A DNA stretch of 64,000 nt, taken from NCBI GenBank assembly GCA_018335935.1, contig JAGXRG010000013.1:124001-188000 (forward strand). The letters run 5' to 3'. Origin of the DNA: Chitinophagaceae bacterium (GTDB taxonomy: Bacteria > Bacteroidota > Bacteroidia > Chitinophagales > Chitinophagaceae). Shown here in pieces: positions 35,679 through 44,871 of the stretch. The notes below the pieces were generated by a model, which had not been told where the DNA came from, searched no databases, and was given only the letters and a program-made list of their open reading frames with translations. Position numbers and translations under genes: made by a program. Positions within the stretch are counted from its first letter, which is position 1; every line of letters starts with the position of its first letter.

Positions 35679-35788
35679 ATATTAAATTTCAGTGCAAAAA
35701 TAAGGGTACGCATCAATACATAAAACCATTTTTTTAATTATGTTTATGAACAACCACAATCTATTAAAAACATAATTTACTTTGCAAA

Positions 35789-36358
35789 GTGAATAAAGCT
35801 GAGATTCGACTACAATATAAAGACTTAAGAAAGCAAATTTCATCGAAAGATAAAATGAAATTTGATGATTTATTGTTATTGCAATTTCAACAATTACCAC
35901 TTCCTTTTTTTCAAACTTTGTTTACCTATTGGCCAATGGCTCATCAAAATGAGCCCAATACATTGTTATATTCATCTTACCTAAGACACTTTGTTCCTGA
36001 TTTAAACATAACGTATCCAGCATCTAATTTTAATCAAAATGAAATGCAAGCCATTTTGATTAATGAAGACACCGTTTATACAACTAATGAATTAGGCATT
36101 ACAGAACCAAAATTTGGTGAAGTAATAAATCCTTTAGATATTGATGTGGCTTTTGTGCCTTTATTAGTTTGTGATAACTCTGGTTATAGAGTAGGATATG
36201 GAAAAGGGTTCTATGATAAATTTCTTGCACAGTGCAGAACAGATATCATTAAAATAGGATTTTCTTACTTTGAACCTATAGATAAAATTGAAGACACTAA
36301 TAGTTTTGATGTACCTTTAACTTATTGCATTACACCCGATAATATTTATGAATTTTAA
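35789..36358 (+). CDS. 5-formyltetrahydrofolate cyclo-ligase family protein
   Basis: This ATP-dependent enzyme converts 5-formyl-THF to 5,10-methenyl-THF. The 189-residue frame begins with GTG at 35789, only four bases after a TTACTTTG box. The active-site block is at about residues 124-150: VAFVPLLVCDNSGYRVGYGKGFYDKFL. C-terminal IKIGFSYFEPI and DVPLTYCITPD are typical. Its last 11 bases overlap the start of lpxK. Confidence 0.9.
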   Translation: MNKAEIRLQYKDLRKQISSKDKMKFDDLLLLQFQQLPLPFFQTLFTYWPMAHQNEPNTLLYSSYLRHFVPDLNITYPASNFNQNEMQAILINEDTVYTTNELGITEPKFGEVINPLDIDVAFVPLLVCDNSGYRVGYGKGFYDKFLAQCRTDIIKIGFSYFEPIDKIEDTNSFDVPLTYCITPDNIYEF

Positions 36359-37436
36359 CGACTTCTTTCTTAAATCTTTCAGAATTCTATTATTGCCTTT
36401 TGCTATTATTTATGGCTTTGTTATTTCTGTAAGAAATTATTTGTACGATACTAATAAATTAAAAAGTGTAAGCTTTAATTTTCCCATCATTTGTGTAGGC
36501 AACTTAGCAGTTGGAGGAACAGGAAAAAGCCCAATGGTTGAGTATTTGGTAAGATTATTAAAAGATGAATATGCTATAGCAACTTTAAGTAGAGGCTATA
36601 AACGTAAAACCAAAGGGTATGTTTTAGCAAGCAATAAAACTACTGCTTTAGAGATTGGGGATGAACCCATGCAGTTTCATTTAAAATTTCCTGATATTGC
36701 AGTTGCTGTGGGTGAAGAAAGAATTGTTGCTATTCCTCATTTATTGCAAGATAAACCCAACCTACAAGCTATTATTTTAGATGATGCTTTTCAGCATAGA
36801 GAAATACAAGCTGGCTTTAATATTTTATTGACAGAATATGAAAACCGCTTTACTAAAGATTTCTTTTTACCAACTGGCGATTTAAGAGATGAGCAAAGTG
36901 CTTATAAAAGGGCTCAAATTATTGTAGTTACTAAATGTCCAGAAGATTTAAGTGAAAAGAAAAAAACAGAAATTTTATACGAGATTCACCCTTGGCCTGG
37001 TCAGCAAGTTTTTTTTACAACTATTGCTTATGCACAACCTTACCATATTTTTAATAGAGAAAAAACTACAGATATTAATGAAGATGTTGAAGTGTTATTG
37101 GTTTGTGGAATTGCCAACCCTAAACCGTTAAAAGATTTATTATTGAAGTACTCAAAAACTTATTATCAAATGAATTTCGATGATCATCATATTTTTAATA
37201 TTGATGATTTAAATAATATTAAAGCTAAATTTAATGATATTGATGAGCCCAATAAAATTATCATTACAACAGAAAAAGATGCAGTTCGATTTTTAAAATT
37301 TGCTAAAGAGTTAGAGCATATTCCAATTTATGTGCTTCCCATTGAGCATCAGTTTCTATTCGAAGAGGGTAATGAGTTTAATAAAGCAGTAAAGTCGTAC
37401 ATAATTAATCATTACAACAAACAACAACATGTCTAA
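36348..37436 (+). CDS. lpxK: Tetraacyldisaccharide 4'-kinase (lipid A)
   Basis: LpxK phosphorylates the 4' position of the lipid A precursor at the inner membrane. The 362-residue protein has an N-terminal membrane segment (ILLLPFAIIYGFVISVRNYLY), the P-loop NLAVGGTGKSPMVEYL near residue 50, LSRGYKRKTKGYV, and ILDDAFQHREIQAG. It overlaps the folate cyclo-ligase by 11 bases and rnr by 8 bases, so the three are translationally coupled. Confidence 0.94.
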   Translation: MNFNDFFLKSFRILLLPFAIIYGFVISVRNYLYDTNKLKSVSFNFPIICVGNLAVGGTGKSPMVEYLVRLLKDEYAIATLSRGYKRKTKGYVLASNKTTALEIGDEPMQFHLKFPDIAVAVGEERIVAIPHLLQDKPNLQAIILDDAFQHREIQAGFNILLTEYENRFTKDFFLPTGDLRDEQSAYKRAQIIVVTKCPEDLSEKKKTEILYEIHPWPGQQVFFTTIAYAQPYHIFNREKTTDINEDVEVLLVCGIANPKPLKDLLLKYSKTYYQMNFDDHHIFNIDDLNNIKAKFNDIDEPNKIIITTEKDAVRFLKFAKELEHIPIYVLPIEHQFLFEEGNEFNKAVKSYIINHYNKQQHV

Positions 37437-39429
37437 ATCAAACAAAAGAGATAAAAGAAAACATACTACAGCATCTTCAACAGCTTTGGTAAAAGGTGTT
37501 TTAGAAATCACCCGAAGTGGTTTAGGTTATGTGGTAGTTCCTAATAAAGATGGAGATGTAATTGTTAGACCAGGAGATTTTAATACAGCTTTAAATGGAG
37601 ATACCGTTAGAGTAAAAGTGACGAAAGAAAATCAAAACTCTGGTAGAAAAGAAGGTAAGATTACTGATGTGATTACTCGAAAACAAACAGAGTTTATTGG
37701 ACATATACAACTCAGTACCAACTTTGCATTTTTTGTTCCATCAACTAATAAACCAGTTCCAGATTTTTATATTCCTTTAGATAAATTAAATGGTGCAACA
37801 CATAAACAAAAAGTGGTGGCTAAATTATTGAAGTGGGAAAAAGCAGATAAAAAACCTTTGGCCGAAGTAGTGAGTATTATGAAAGAAGATGATGAAAATG
37901 ATGCAGCCATGAAAGAAATTTTGGCTGAAGCTGGCTTTCCACTTAGCTTTCCTGAAGAGGTAATGGAAGAAGCACATAGGCTTTCTGAAGTGATTACAAA
38001 AGAAGAAGTAAAGAAAAGAATAGATTTTAGAAACACACTTACATTTACTATTGACCCTGTTGATGCTAAAGATTTTGATGATGCTATTTCTTTAAAAACT
38101 ATTAGTAAAGGCTTGTACGAAATTGGAGTTCATATTGCCGATGTAAGTCATTTTGTTTTGCCTAATACTCAACTTGATGAAGAAGCCTATAAACGAGCAA
38201 CGTCTGTTTATTTGCCAGATAGAGTGAACCCTATGTTGCCAGAAAGAATTAGTAATGAGTTGTGCTCTCTTCGCCCAAATGAAGATAAATACACGTTTTC
38301 AGCCATCTTTCACATTAACGAAAAAGCAGAGATAAAGAACACAGTTATATCAAAAACTTTGATTCATTCTGATCATCGTTTTACTTATGAAGATGTGCAA
38401 GAAATTATTGAAACTAAAAAAGGAAAACATAAAGATGAAGTATTGTTGTTGAATAAAATTTCTCAAACACTTCGTAAAAAAAGATTTGCAAAAGGAGCTA
38501 TAAATTTTTCTTCAAAAGAAGTAAGGTTTCAGTTAGATGATAAAGGCAAACCTATTGGCATAATGATTAAAGAAAGTAAAGAATCTCATCAACTCATTGA
38601 AGAGCTCATGTTGTTAGCTAATAAAGCTGTTGCAGAATTTATTGCTAAAATAAAAATCAATAACGAAGCGGTACCTTTTCCTTATAGAATTCATGATACG
38701 CCAGATGAAAAGAAATTAGCACCATTCATGGTTTTTGCTAAAAAGTATGGACATACATTCGATACATCATCACCTCAAAAAATTGCTGAAAGTTTTAATC
38801 AGTTATTAGATGATGCCAGAGGAAAACCTGAACAACAAATATTAGAAACCTTAGGTATTAGAACGATGGCGAAAGCAGTTTATACAGCTCAAAATATTGG
38901 ACATTATGGTTTAGGTTTTGAGCATTATTGCCATTTTACTTCACCTATTCGTCGTTATCCTGATGTGTTAGTGCATAGAGTTGTTGAAAGTGCTTTAGCA
39001 AAAAACATTAAGCCCGATAAGAAAATGGAGGAAAAATGCAAACACTGTTCTGTTATGGAACGTGCTGCAATGGATAGTGAACGTGCAGGAAATAAGTATA
39101 AGCAAGTTGAGTTTATGAAGGATAGAGTAGGCTTAACTTTTGAAGCTGTAATTAGCGGTGTTGCCGCATTTGGTTTTTGGGCAGAAACTATGGAACATAA
39201 ATGCGAAGGTTTAATTAGTTTAGTTAGCTTAAGTGATTATGATGATTTTAGATTGGTTGAAAGTGATTATTGTTTAGTTGGTAAACGTAGTGGCAGAACT
39301 TTTAAAATGGGAGATAAGGTTACTGTTCTTGTTGTTGCAGCTAATCTTGATAAACGACAATTAGATTATGAATTGGTGCTTACGAATTTAGTTGCAAGTA
39401 AATCGAAGAAGAAGAAGGTTAGTGGCTAG
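37429..39429 (+). CDS. rnr: Ribonuclease R
   Basis: RNase R is a processive 3'-5' exoribonuclease. The 666-residue protein has cold-shock domains at the N-terminus, the RNB catalytic domain from about residue 200 (TIDPVDAKDFDDAISL with the metal Asp cluster, HIADVSHFVLPNTQLDEEAY, and HYCHFTSPIRRYPDVLVHR), and a C-terminal S1 domain ending in a Lys-rich tail (SKSKKKKVSG). The final codons GTT AGT GGC TAG belong to a heptamer-periodic tract that continues downstream. Confidence 0.95.
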   Translation: MSKSNKRDKRKHTTASSTALVKGVLEITRSGLGYVVVPNKDGDVIVRPGDFNTALNGDTVRVKVTKENQNSGRKEGKITDVITRKQTEFIGHIQLSTNFAFFVPSTNKPVPDFYIPLDKLNGATHKQKVVAKLLKWEKADKKPLAEVVSIMKEDDENDAAMKEILAEAGFPLSFPEEVMEEAHRLSEVITKEEVKKRIDFRNTLTFTIDPVDAKDFDDAISLKTISKGLYEIGVHIADVSHFVLPNTQLDEEAYKRATSVYLPDRVNPMLPERISNELCSLRPNEDKYTFSAIFHINEKAEIKNTVISKTLIHSDHRFTYEDVQEIIETKKGKHKDEVLLLNKISQTLRKKRFAKGAINFSSKEVRFQLDDKGKPIGIMIKESKESHQLIEELMLLANKAVAEFIAKIKINNEAVPFPYRIHDTPDEKKLAPFMVFAKKYGHTFDTSSPQKIAESFNQLLDDARGKPEQQILETLGIRTMAKAVYTAQNIGHYGLGFEHYCHFTSPIRRYPDVLVHRVVESALAKNIKPDKKMEEKCKHCSVMERAAMDSERAGNKYKQVEFMKDRVGLTFEAVISGVAAFGFWAETMEHKCEGLISLVSLSDYDDFRLVESDYCLVGKRSGRTFKMGDKVTVLVVAANLDKRQLDYELVLTNLVASKSKKKKVSG

Positions 39430-39536
39430 AGGCAAGTGGTTAATGGGTTTTTATTAATAAATTATCTAAGTTAAGAAAGTATAAAATTTAACTTCTTGCA
39501 ACTAGCCATTTGCCACTAACAATTTACAATTTATAA
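39418..39536. repeat. Degenerate heptamer tracts at both convergent gene ends (rnr and prfB)
   Basis: On the plus strand TTAGTGG CTAGAGG CAAGTGG TTAATGG are four consecutive 7-mers starting inside the rnr stop region. On the minus strand, downstream of prfB, TTAGTGG CAAATGG CTAGTTG CAAGAAG are four more of the same type. The two tracts are related in inverted orientation: GTTAGTGGC at 39418-39426 and GCCACTAAC at 39512-39520. Confidence 0.7.
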
Positions 39537-40620
39537 TTATTCTTTAAGACTCATCAAATAAGCTTTAATAAAACCATCTAATTCACCATCTAAAACTGGT
39601 TGAACATTGCCTACTTCAAAATCAGTTCTATGATCTTTAATCATTTTATAAGGGTGTAAAACATAACTACGAATCTGACTTCCCCATTCAATTTTTTTCT
39701 TGATTGCATTAGTTGCATTTTTTGCAGCTTCTTGTTTTCTTAATTCTTCTTCATGCAATCTACTCTTCAACATTTTCATGGCTAATTCTCTATTCTCTCC
39801 TTGTGAACGAGCTTGCTGACATTCAACTATAATACCAGAAGGAATATGTTTTAATCGAACAGCAGTTTCAACTTTATTTACGTTTTGTCCGCCACTACCA
39901 CCACTTCTAGAGAATGACCATTCAATATCTGAAGGATTCACATCAATTTCAATGGTATCATCAATTAATGGATATACAAACACACTGGCAAATGAGGTAT
40001 GCCTACGTGCATTTGAATCAAAAGGCGATATTCTTACCAATCTATGTACTCCACTTTCAGCTTTTAAAAATCCATAAGCAAAATTTCCATCAAACTGAAG
40101 TGTAACAGATTTTATACCTGCACCATCACCTTCTTGATAATCGAGTTCAGAAATTTTCCAACCTTGTTTTTCACCATACATTCTATACATGCGTAACAAC
40201 ATTTCTGCCCAATCCTGACTTTCAGTTCCACCAGCACCAGGATTAATTTGCATAACAGCAGGCAACTCGTCTTCGGGTTGATTTAAAGTGCTTTTAAATT
40301 CAGCATCTTCAATGGCTTCAACAGCTTTAGTGTAGGCTTCTTGAGTTTCAGATTCAGTGGCATCGCCCGATTTCCAAAATTCAAATAACACAACAAAATC
40401 TTCAACAGCATTGCTTACACTGTCGAATAATTTAATCCAGTATTCATTTACTTTAATGTCTTTAAGAATTGCAGTAGCACGAACATTATCATCCCAAAAA
40501 CCTGAAGAAAGAGAAACGGCTTTATCTTGTTCTACTTTTTGTGTTCTATTAGCATAGTCAAAGAAACCTCCTCAGGACCTCTACACGGCTCCTCAAATCT
40601 TTAATTTGTTCTATCGTCAT
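39537..40620 (-). CDS. prfB: Peptide chain release factor 2 with programmed +1 frameshift
   Basis: RF2 recognises UGA/UAA and releases the peptide. Translation starts at the ATG at 40620 and reads 20 codons to CTT TGA (TGA at 40560-40558). A +1 shift then continues as GAC TAT GCT, giving a 360-residue product. The shift site AGGAGG-TTT-CTTTGAC contains an internal Shine-Dalgarno-like AGGAGG, as in the E. coli autoregulatory site. The downstream part has the SPF anticodon tripeptide ([14 protein letters not shown]) and the GGQ motif ([14 protein letters not shown]). The gene is intact, not a pseudogene. Confidence 0.96.
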
Positions 40621-40684
40621 ATTATTATAAGTTTGAATAAATAGGTTGGCAAATGTATTACATAAATCTTCCTAATACAATTTT

Positions 40685-41197
40685 ATGGAACCCATAGAAA
40701 CCGACCTCAATACAATTCTTGCCAAATCAACACATGATGAAAAAATCAATGATCGGTTTAGTGAATTCTTGAGCAGATTAGACAGTGAAGCTTTAGATCT
40801 GGAAATTTTTCGGTTAGAAAAAATAGTTACACCACAAATTAATTGTACAGATTGTGGTAATTGCTGTAAGTCTTTAATGGTAAATATTAATGAAGAAGAG
40901 GCTGATAAAGCTTCTGTTTTTTTAAATCAATCTAGAGAGGAATTTGATGATTTGTATATAGAAAAAAGTGAAGCAGGTAAAATGCTTATCAATACCATTC
41001 CTTGTCATTTCTTAAAAGATAATGCATGTAGTATTTATGAAGTGAGGTTTGAAGGTTGTAGAGAATTTCCTGCATTGCATTTACCTTACTTTCAAAAAAG
41101 GTTATTTACAGTGTTTATGCATTACAGCAGATGCCCCATTATTTTTAATGTAATGGAAGAATTGAAAGAAGTTGTTGGGTTTGATTCTACCCAATAG
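40685..41197 (+). CDS. YkgJ family cysteine cluster protein
   Basis: The 170-residue protein has the CxxCxxCC-type cluster CTDCGNCCKSLMV near residues 53-65 and a second set CHFLKDNACSIYEVRFEGCREFP near residues 105-127. Together these are the Zn/Fe-S-type cysteine pattern of the UPF0153/YkgJ family. Function is not established. The rest is helical and acidic. It is divergent from prfB and overlaps the following convergent PLP-enzyme gene by 11 bases. Confidence 0.85.
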   Translation: MEPIETDLNTILAKSTHDEKINDRFSEFLSRLDSEALDLEIFRLEKIVTPQINCTDCGNCCKSLMVNINEEEADKASVFLNQSREEFDDLYIEKSEAGKMLINTIPCHFLKDNACSIYEVRFEGCREFPALHLPYFQKRLFTVFMHYSRCPIIFNVMEELKEVVGFDSTQ

Positions 41198-42326
41198 CTT
41201 TATTCAAATCTTCAATTAAATCATCAGCATCTTCAATACCTACACTTAAGCGAATTAATCCATCACTCAAACCATTTTTAATTCTTTCTTCTCTTGGTAT
41301 AGAAGCATGCGTCATACTTGCAGGATGATTAATTAAACTTTCAACACCACCTAAACTTTCTGCTAATGAAAATAAATGAGTAGATGATAAGAGTTTTGTA
41401 TAAGCTTCTTTGCTTTCATCTTTCAATTCAAAACTAATCATACCACCAAAACCTCTCATTTGTTTTTTAGCAATATCATGCCCTGGAGCATCAGTAAATC
41501 CTGGCCAATACACTTTTTTTACTTTGCTGTGATTACGTAACCAATGAGCAATTTTTTCTCCATTCTCACAATGGCGTTGCATACGTAAGTGTAAAGTTTT
41601 AATTCCTCTTAACACTAAAAAACAATCTTGTGGACCAGGAACAGCACCACAACTTTTTTGTATGAAATAAAGTTTATCTCTTAAATCAGCATCATTCATT
41701 ACTAAGCAACCTTGAATAACATCACTATGACCGCCTAAATATTTTGTAGCACTATGCATTACAATATCTGCACCTTGATCTAATGGATTTTGTAAGTAAG
41801 GAGAAGCAAAAGTGTTATCTACACAAAGCAAGATATTATTTGCTTTTGCAATGCTTGCAACAGCAGTAATATCTACAATATTCATTAAAGGATTGGTAGG
41901 CGTTTCAGCCCAAATTAATTTGGTATTTGCATTAATGTAAGATTTAATATTCTCAGCATCTTGCATATTAATGTAATGAAACTTGATACCAAATTTTTCA
42001 AACACTTTGCTAAATAATCTATAAGTACCTCCGTACATATCATTACCAGCAATCACTTCATCACCTGGGGCTAGTAATTTAATTACAGCATCTGTAGCTG
42101 CAACACCACTACTAAAAGCCAAGCCAAATTTTCCATTTTCAATTTGTGCAAAAGCTTCTTCCAAAGCAAAACGAGTAGGATTCTGACTACGAGCATATTC
42201 AAAACCTTTATTCACTCCAGGAGCAGTTTGTACATAAGTACTGGTTTGATAAATAGGAACCATAACAGCACCTGTACTTGGATCTGGAGTCATACCAGCA
42301 TGTATAATTTTAGTTTCTAATTTCAT
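41187..42326 (-). CDS. Cys/Met gamma-family PLP enzyme (cystathionine gamma-synthase-like)
   Basis: The 379-residue PLP enzyme has the N-terminal block TKIIHAGMTPDPSTGAVMVPIYQTSTYVQ, SSGVAATDAVIKLL, and the PLP-lysine segment MHSATKYLGGHSDVIQGCLV near residues 190-210. Family members are cystathionine gamma-synthase, cystathionine gamma-lyase and methionine gamma-lyase; fine specificity needs phylogeny. A -7-like CATCTTTG lies about 20 bases before the ATG. Upstream two hairpins separate it from asnB. Confidence 0.88.
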   Translation of the reverse strand: MKLETKIIHAGMTPDPSTGAVMVPIYQTSTYVQTAPGVNKGFEYARSQNPTRFALEEAFAQIENGKFGLAFSSGVAATDAVIKLLAPGDEVIAGNDMYGGTYRLFSKVFEKFGIKFHYINMQDAENIKSYINANTKLIWAETPTNPLMNIVDITAVASIAKANNILLCVDNTFASPYLQNPLDQGADIVMHSATKYLGGHSDVIQGCLVMNDADLRDKLYFIQKSCGAVPGPQDCFLVLRGIKTLHLRMQRHCENGEKIAHWLRNHSKVKKVYWPGFTDAPGHDIAKKQMRGFGGMISFELKDESKEAYTKLLSSTHLFSLAESLGGVESLINHPASMTHASIPREERIKNGLSDGLIRLSVGIEDADDLIEDLNKAIG

Positions 42327-42404
42327 AATATGTATTGTATTTGCAAAGATGTAGTTTGAAATTTAATTTTCTAGTTAAAAATAGAATCTTGTTTAATAGT
42401 TTTT

Positions 42405-42460
42405 GGCGTGTGAAGACACACGCCAATTGGCTTTATTGGATGCTGTTTTCACCATCCAAT
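42405..42460. repeat. Two adjacent perfect hairpins between asnB and the PLP-enzyme gene
   Basis: GGCGTGTG-AAGA-CACACGCC (42405-42424) and ATTGGATG-CTGTTTTCAC-CATCCAAT (42435-42460) are perfect 8-bp stems. Neither is followed by a T run in the transcribed direction, so they are not standard terminators. They may attenuate or protect the asnB 3' end. The rest of this 142-base spacer shows only the promoter region of the PLP-enzyme gene. Confidence 0.6.
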
Positions 42461-42468
42461 ATTAAAGT

Positions 42469-44331
42469 TTATTTGTAAATAGCAGCAGCACATAGAATTC
42501 GCCAATCCATATTATTAGTATCATGTGCATTTGATGCTTGAATATTTTGATCCATGATAGATGAATGGAGAATATTTTTATCTACTAACAATTTTCTGCT
42601 ATCTAAAATCATCTGTTTCATTTTAGGATGCTGAAGCCATTCAGTTTGTGGAGGTTCGTAGCCTATTTTTCCTTTACGCCAAACAATTTCATTCGGTAAT
42701 TTATCTTTTACAGATTCTCTTAAAATCCATTTGGTAAAACCTTTGTTGATTTTATATTTTGAGGGAAGAGAAAAAATAAACTCTACTAGCTCATGATTTA
42801 AAAATGGCAAGCGAACTTCTCTGCTATGAGCCATAGAATTTCTATCGGCATATCTTAACAATTCTTGTAAGCCAAAATGTATGGTGCTGAAGTGTAAGAT
42901 ATCATTCAAACTATTAATAACGGGTTTTTGAAGACTTTTTTTATTCTGAAATTGTAGCAAATATTCATTATTAATAAAATCATTTTGTACTTGCTGTTGG
43001 ATGGCTTTTTTGGTGAGCTGACCAGCAGTAACATCGGGCATTAATGCAGCAAAATAGTTTTTGTAATTCCATTGTTCCAAAAATTCATTTGTCTTTAATA
43101 ATGATTTTTCTGTAGGAAATTTAAAAATATTCTTCAACAACAATTCTTGCAAAAACCAATGAACATATTTTTTATAACCCCCAAGAATTTCATCTGCACC
43201 TTGTCCGTCTAGTAACACAGAAATATTTTTTTCTTTGGCTTTTTCATAAACCATAAACTGCGTAAACACACTACTACTCTGTAATGGTTCTTCTTGATGA
43301 TACATTAACTGTTCGAACTTATAAATTAAATCTTCTGCAGTTGGTGTAATGAAATACTGGTTTAAGTCAAAAGCTTCAGCAACCTTTTTGCTGTATAGGG
43401 TTTCATCGTTTATAAAGTTTGGAAAAGAAGCTGTAAAAGTTGTAGGTTGATATTGTTCTTGATGAGAAAGTTGATGAATGGTGGCTATGATGGAAGAACT
43501 ATCAATTCCACCACTTAAACTGGTGCCAATACTCACGTCACTTCTTAATCTTTTTTGAATGGATGATTGCAATAAATTTGAAAATTGATTAATTACTACT
43601 TCGGACTTTCGGACTTTCAGACTTTGATCTTTTTCTAAATTATACCATTTTTTTTGAGAGATGGTTTGTTTATTTAGTGAAATTGTAATGTAATAGCCAG
43701 CAGGTAAGGAGTTGATGTTTTGGTAAAAAGTATGAGAAGGATCACTTGGATTTGAAGTAAAACCAAGAGTAAGATAATTCAACATTTGTTGATGATGAAT
43801 TTCCTTCTCAACACCAATAGACCAAAAAGCTTTCATTTCACTGGCAAAATAAAAATGAGTTTGATCTTTCTTTTTTTGAAGATGATAATACAGAGGCTTT
43901 TCGCCAAAACGATCTCTAGCTATAAAAACTTCTTTTTCTTCATCGTCATAAATGGCAAAAGCAAACATGCCATCAAATTCATTCAAACAATCCTTCCCCC
44001 AAAATAAATATGCTGCAAGAATGACTTCAGTATCTGATTGAGTTGTAAATGAAAATCCTTTGGTATTTAGAAATTCTTTTAATTCTAAGTAATTATAAAT
44101 TTCTCCATTATAAACTATAGTACAATGTTGGTATTGAAAAGGTTGATTGGCATTAATATTTAAATCAATAATTGATAATCTTCTGTGGGCAAAACCAATT
44201 GTTAGCTGTTCATTCATCCAAAAGCCTTCAGCATTTGGTCCACGATGAGCCAAAGTATCAGCCATTTTTTGCAAATGACTATGTTGAATAAATTCATTTT
44301 GAGTAGAAATAATGCCAGCAATACCACACAT
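42469..44331 (-). CDS. asnB: Asparagine synthase (glutamine-hydrolysing)
   Basis: AsnB makes asparagine from aspartate and glutamine-derived ammonia. The start is fixed at 44331 because Cys2 (MCGIAGII) must be the N-terminal nucleophile; a longer in-frame start 11 codons upstream would destroy it. The 620 residues show HRGPNAEG, YNGEIYNYLELK, and the synthetase P-loop SLSGGIDSSSI near residue 270, then LLDGQGADEILGGYKKY. Very similar proteins make asparagine in cell-wall or capsule loci, but no such genes are near. Confidence 0.92.
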   Translation of the reverse strand: MCGIAGIISTQNEFIQHSHLQKMADTLAHRGPNAEGFWMNEQLTIGFAHRRLSIIDLNINANQPFQYQHCTIVYNGEIYNYLELKEFLNTKGFSFTTQSDTEVILAAYLFWGKDCLNEFDGMFAFAIYDDEEKEVFIARDRFGEKPLYYHLQKKKDQTHFYFASEMKAFWSIGVEKEIHHQQMLNYLTLGFTSNPSDPSHTFYQNINSLPAGYYITISLNKQTISQKKWYNLEKDQSLKVRKSEVVINQFSNLLQSSIQKRLRSDVSIGTSLSGGIDSSSIIATIHQLSHQEQYQPTTFTASFPNFINDETLYSKKVAEAFDLNQYFITPTAEDLIYKFEQLMYHQEEPLQSSSVFTQFMVYEKAKEKNISVLLDGQGADEILGGYKKYVHWFLQELLLKNIFKFPTEKSLLKTNEFLEQWNYKNYFAALMPDVTAGQLTKKAIQQQVQNDFINNEYLLQFQNKKSLQKPVINSLNDILHFSTIHFGLQELLRYADRNSMAHSREVRLPFLNHELVEFIFSLPSKYKINKGFTKWILRESVKDKLPNEIVWRKGKIGYEPPQTEWLQHPKMKQMILDSRKLLVDKNILHSSIMDQNIQASNAHDTNNMDWRILCAAAIYK

Positions 44332-44388
44332 AATAACAAATGAGTTTGCAATATAAGGCCACAAAAGTTTTGCAAAATAGATTTATGA

Positions 44389-44420
44389 TTTGTGCATTAG
44401 CCAGCTTCACATTATATTTG
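44389..44420 (+). promoter_or_regulatory. Promoter of tRNA-Arg(ACG)
   Basis: TTTG (44389-44392), a 20-base spacer and TATATTTG (44413-44420) match the consensus, 30 bases before the tRNA. The box is followed by CAGCCC. Confidence 0.7.
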
Positions 44421-44450
44421 CAGCCCAGTTTGAGATTTTCAATCTGAATT

Positions 44451-44524
44451 GGCTGCGTAGCTCAACTGAATAGAGCATCTGACTACGGATCAGAAGGTTT
44501 TAGGTTTGAATCCTAACGCGGTCA
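44451..44524 (+). tRNA. tRNA-Arg (anticodon ACG)
   Basis: A 74-base cloverleaf with acceptor GGCTGCG/CGCGGTC containing two G-T pairs, discriminator A, anticodon stem TCTGA/TCAGA, loop CTACGGA and anticodon ACG. The first anticodon base is presumably deaminated to inosine, reading CGU/CGC/CGA. The T-loop contains GTTTGAATC in place of the usual GTTCGAATC. A strong terminator follows. Confidence 0.95.
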
Positions 44525-44534
44525 CTTAATCTTT

Positions 44535-44564
44535 GAAGCACAAGTAATTGTGCTTCTTTTTTTT
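44535..44564 (+). terminator. Terminator of tRNA-Arg(ACG)
   Basis: GAAGCACAA, loop GTAA, and TTGTGCTTC form a perfect 9-bp stem followed by eight T residues. Confidence 0.93.
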
Positions 44565-44871
44565 GTCTTTAAGTAGCACTTTCCCCTGTTTTGTTTCGTA
44601 AATGTTTCGCGAAAGTTCAAAAACGTGTTTCACGAAGATTATTAATCGTTAAACATAGTTTATGTCTATTTATTTTAGTCCAGAAATCCAACATTAAGTA
44701 GCTAAGACCAATATTACTTTCTCATACTTTCATCACTTATCTTAATGAAGTTTACCTTTTATATGATTAAACATTAATTAATAACTAATGCTAGCTTAAG
44801 ACTTAATTTCAATATTTTAGTATTTCAAATAACAATTTTATCACTTTACATTTGAAACAAACTTTAATAAA
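44565..44871. other. Gene-free spacer upstream of the HEAT-repeat membrane protein
   Basis: About 300 bases with no convincing gene. Inverted motifs near 44600-44634 include the palindrome TTTCGCGAAA (44605-44614) and CGTG-TTT-CACG (44624-44634). The remainder is AT-rich. A TTG-initiated eight-codon frame (44852-44878) opens in another phase just before the downstream coding sequence; see the entry for that gene. No clear TAnnTTTG promoter was found. Confidence 0.5.

Noticed and set aside
39537-40391. Apparent truncated prfB starting at an internal Met
   Set aside because: The upstream sequence continues in frame to the classical TGA frameshift site and a 20-codon leader, so the full gene is 39537-40620.
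44141-44158. TGGCATTAATATT inside asnB, resembling the lon/DUF1573 motif
   Set aside because: It lies in a conserved coding region and does not continue with TTGAA; most likely a coincidence.
44565-44871. Possible integration scar after tRNA-Arg(ACG)
   Set aside because: No duplicate of the tRNA 3' end and no integrase gene were found in the window.
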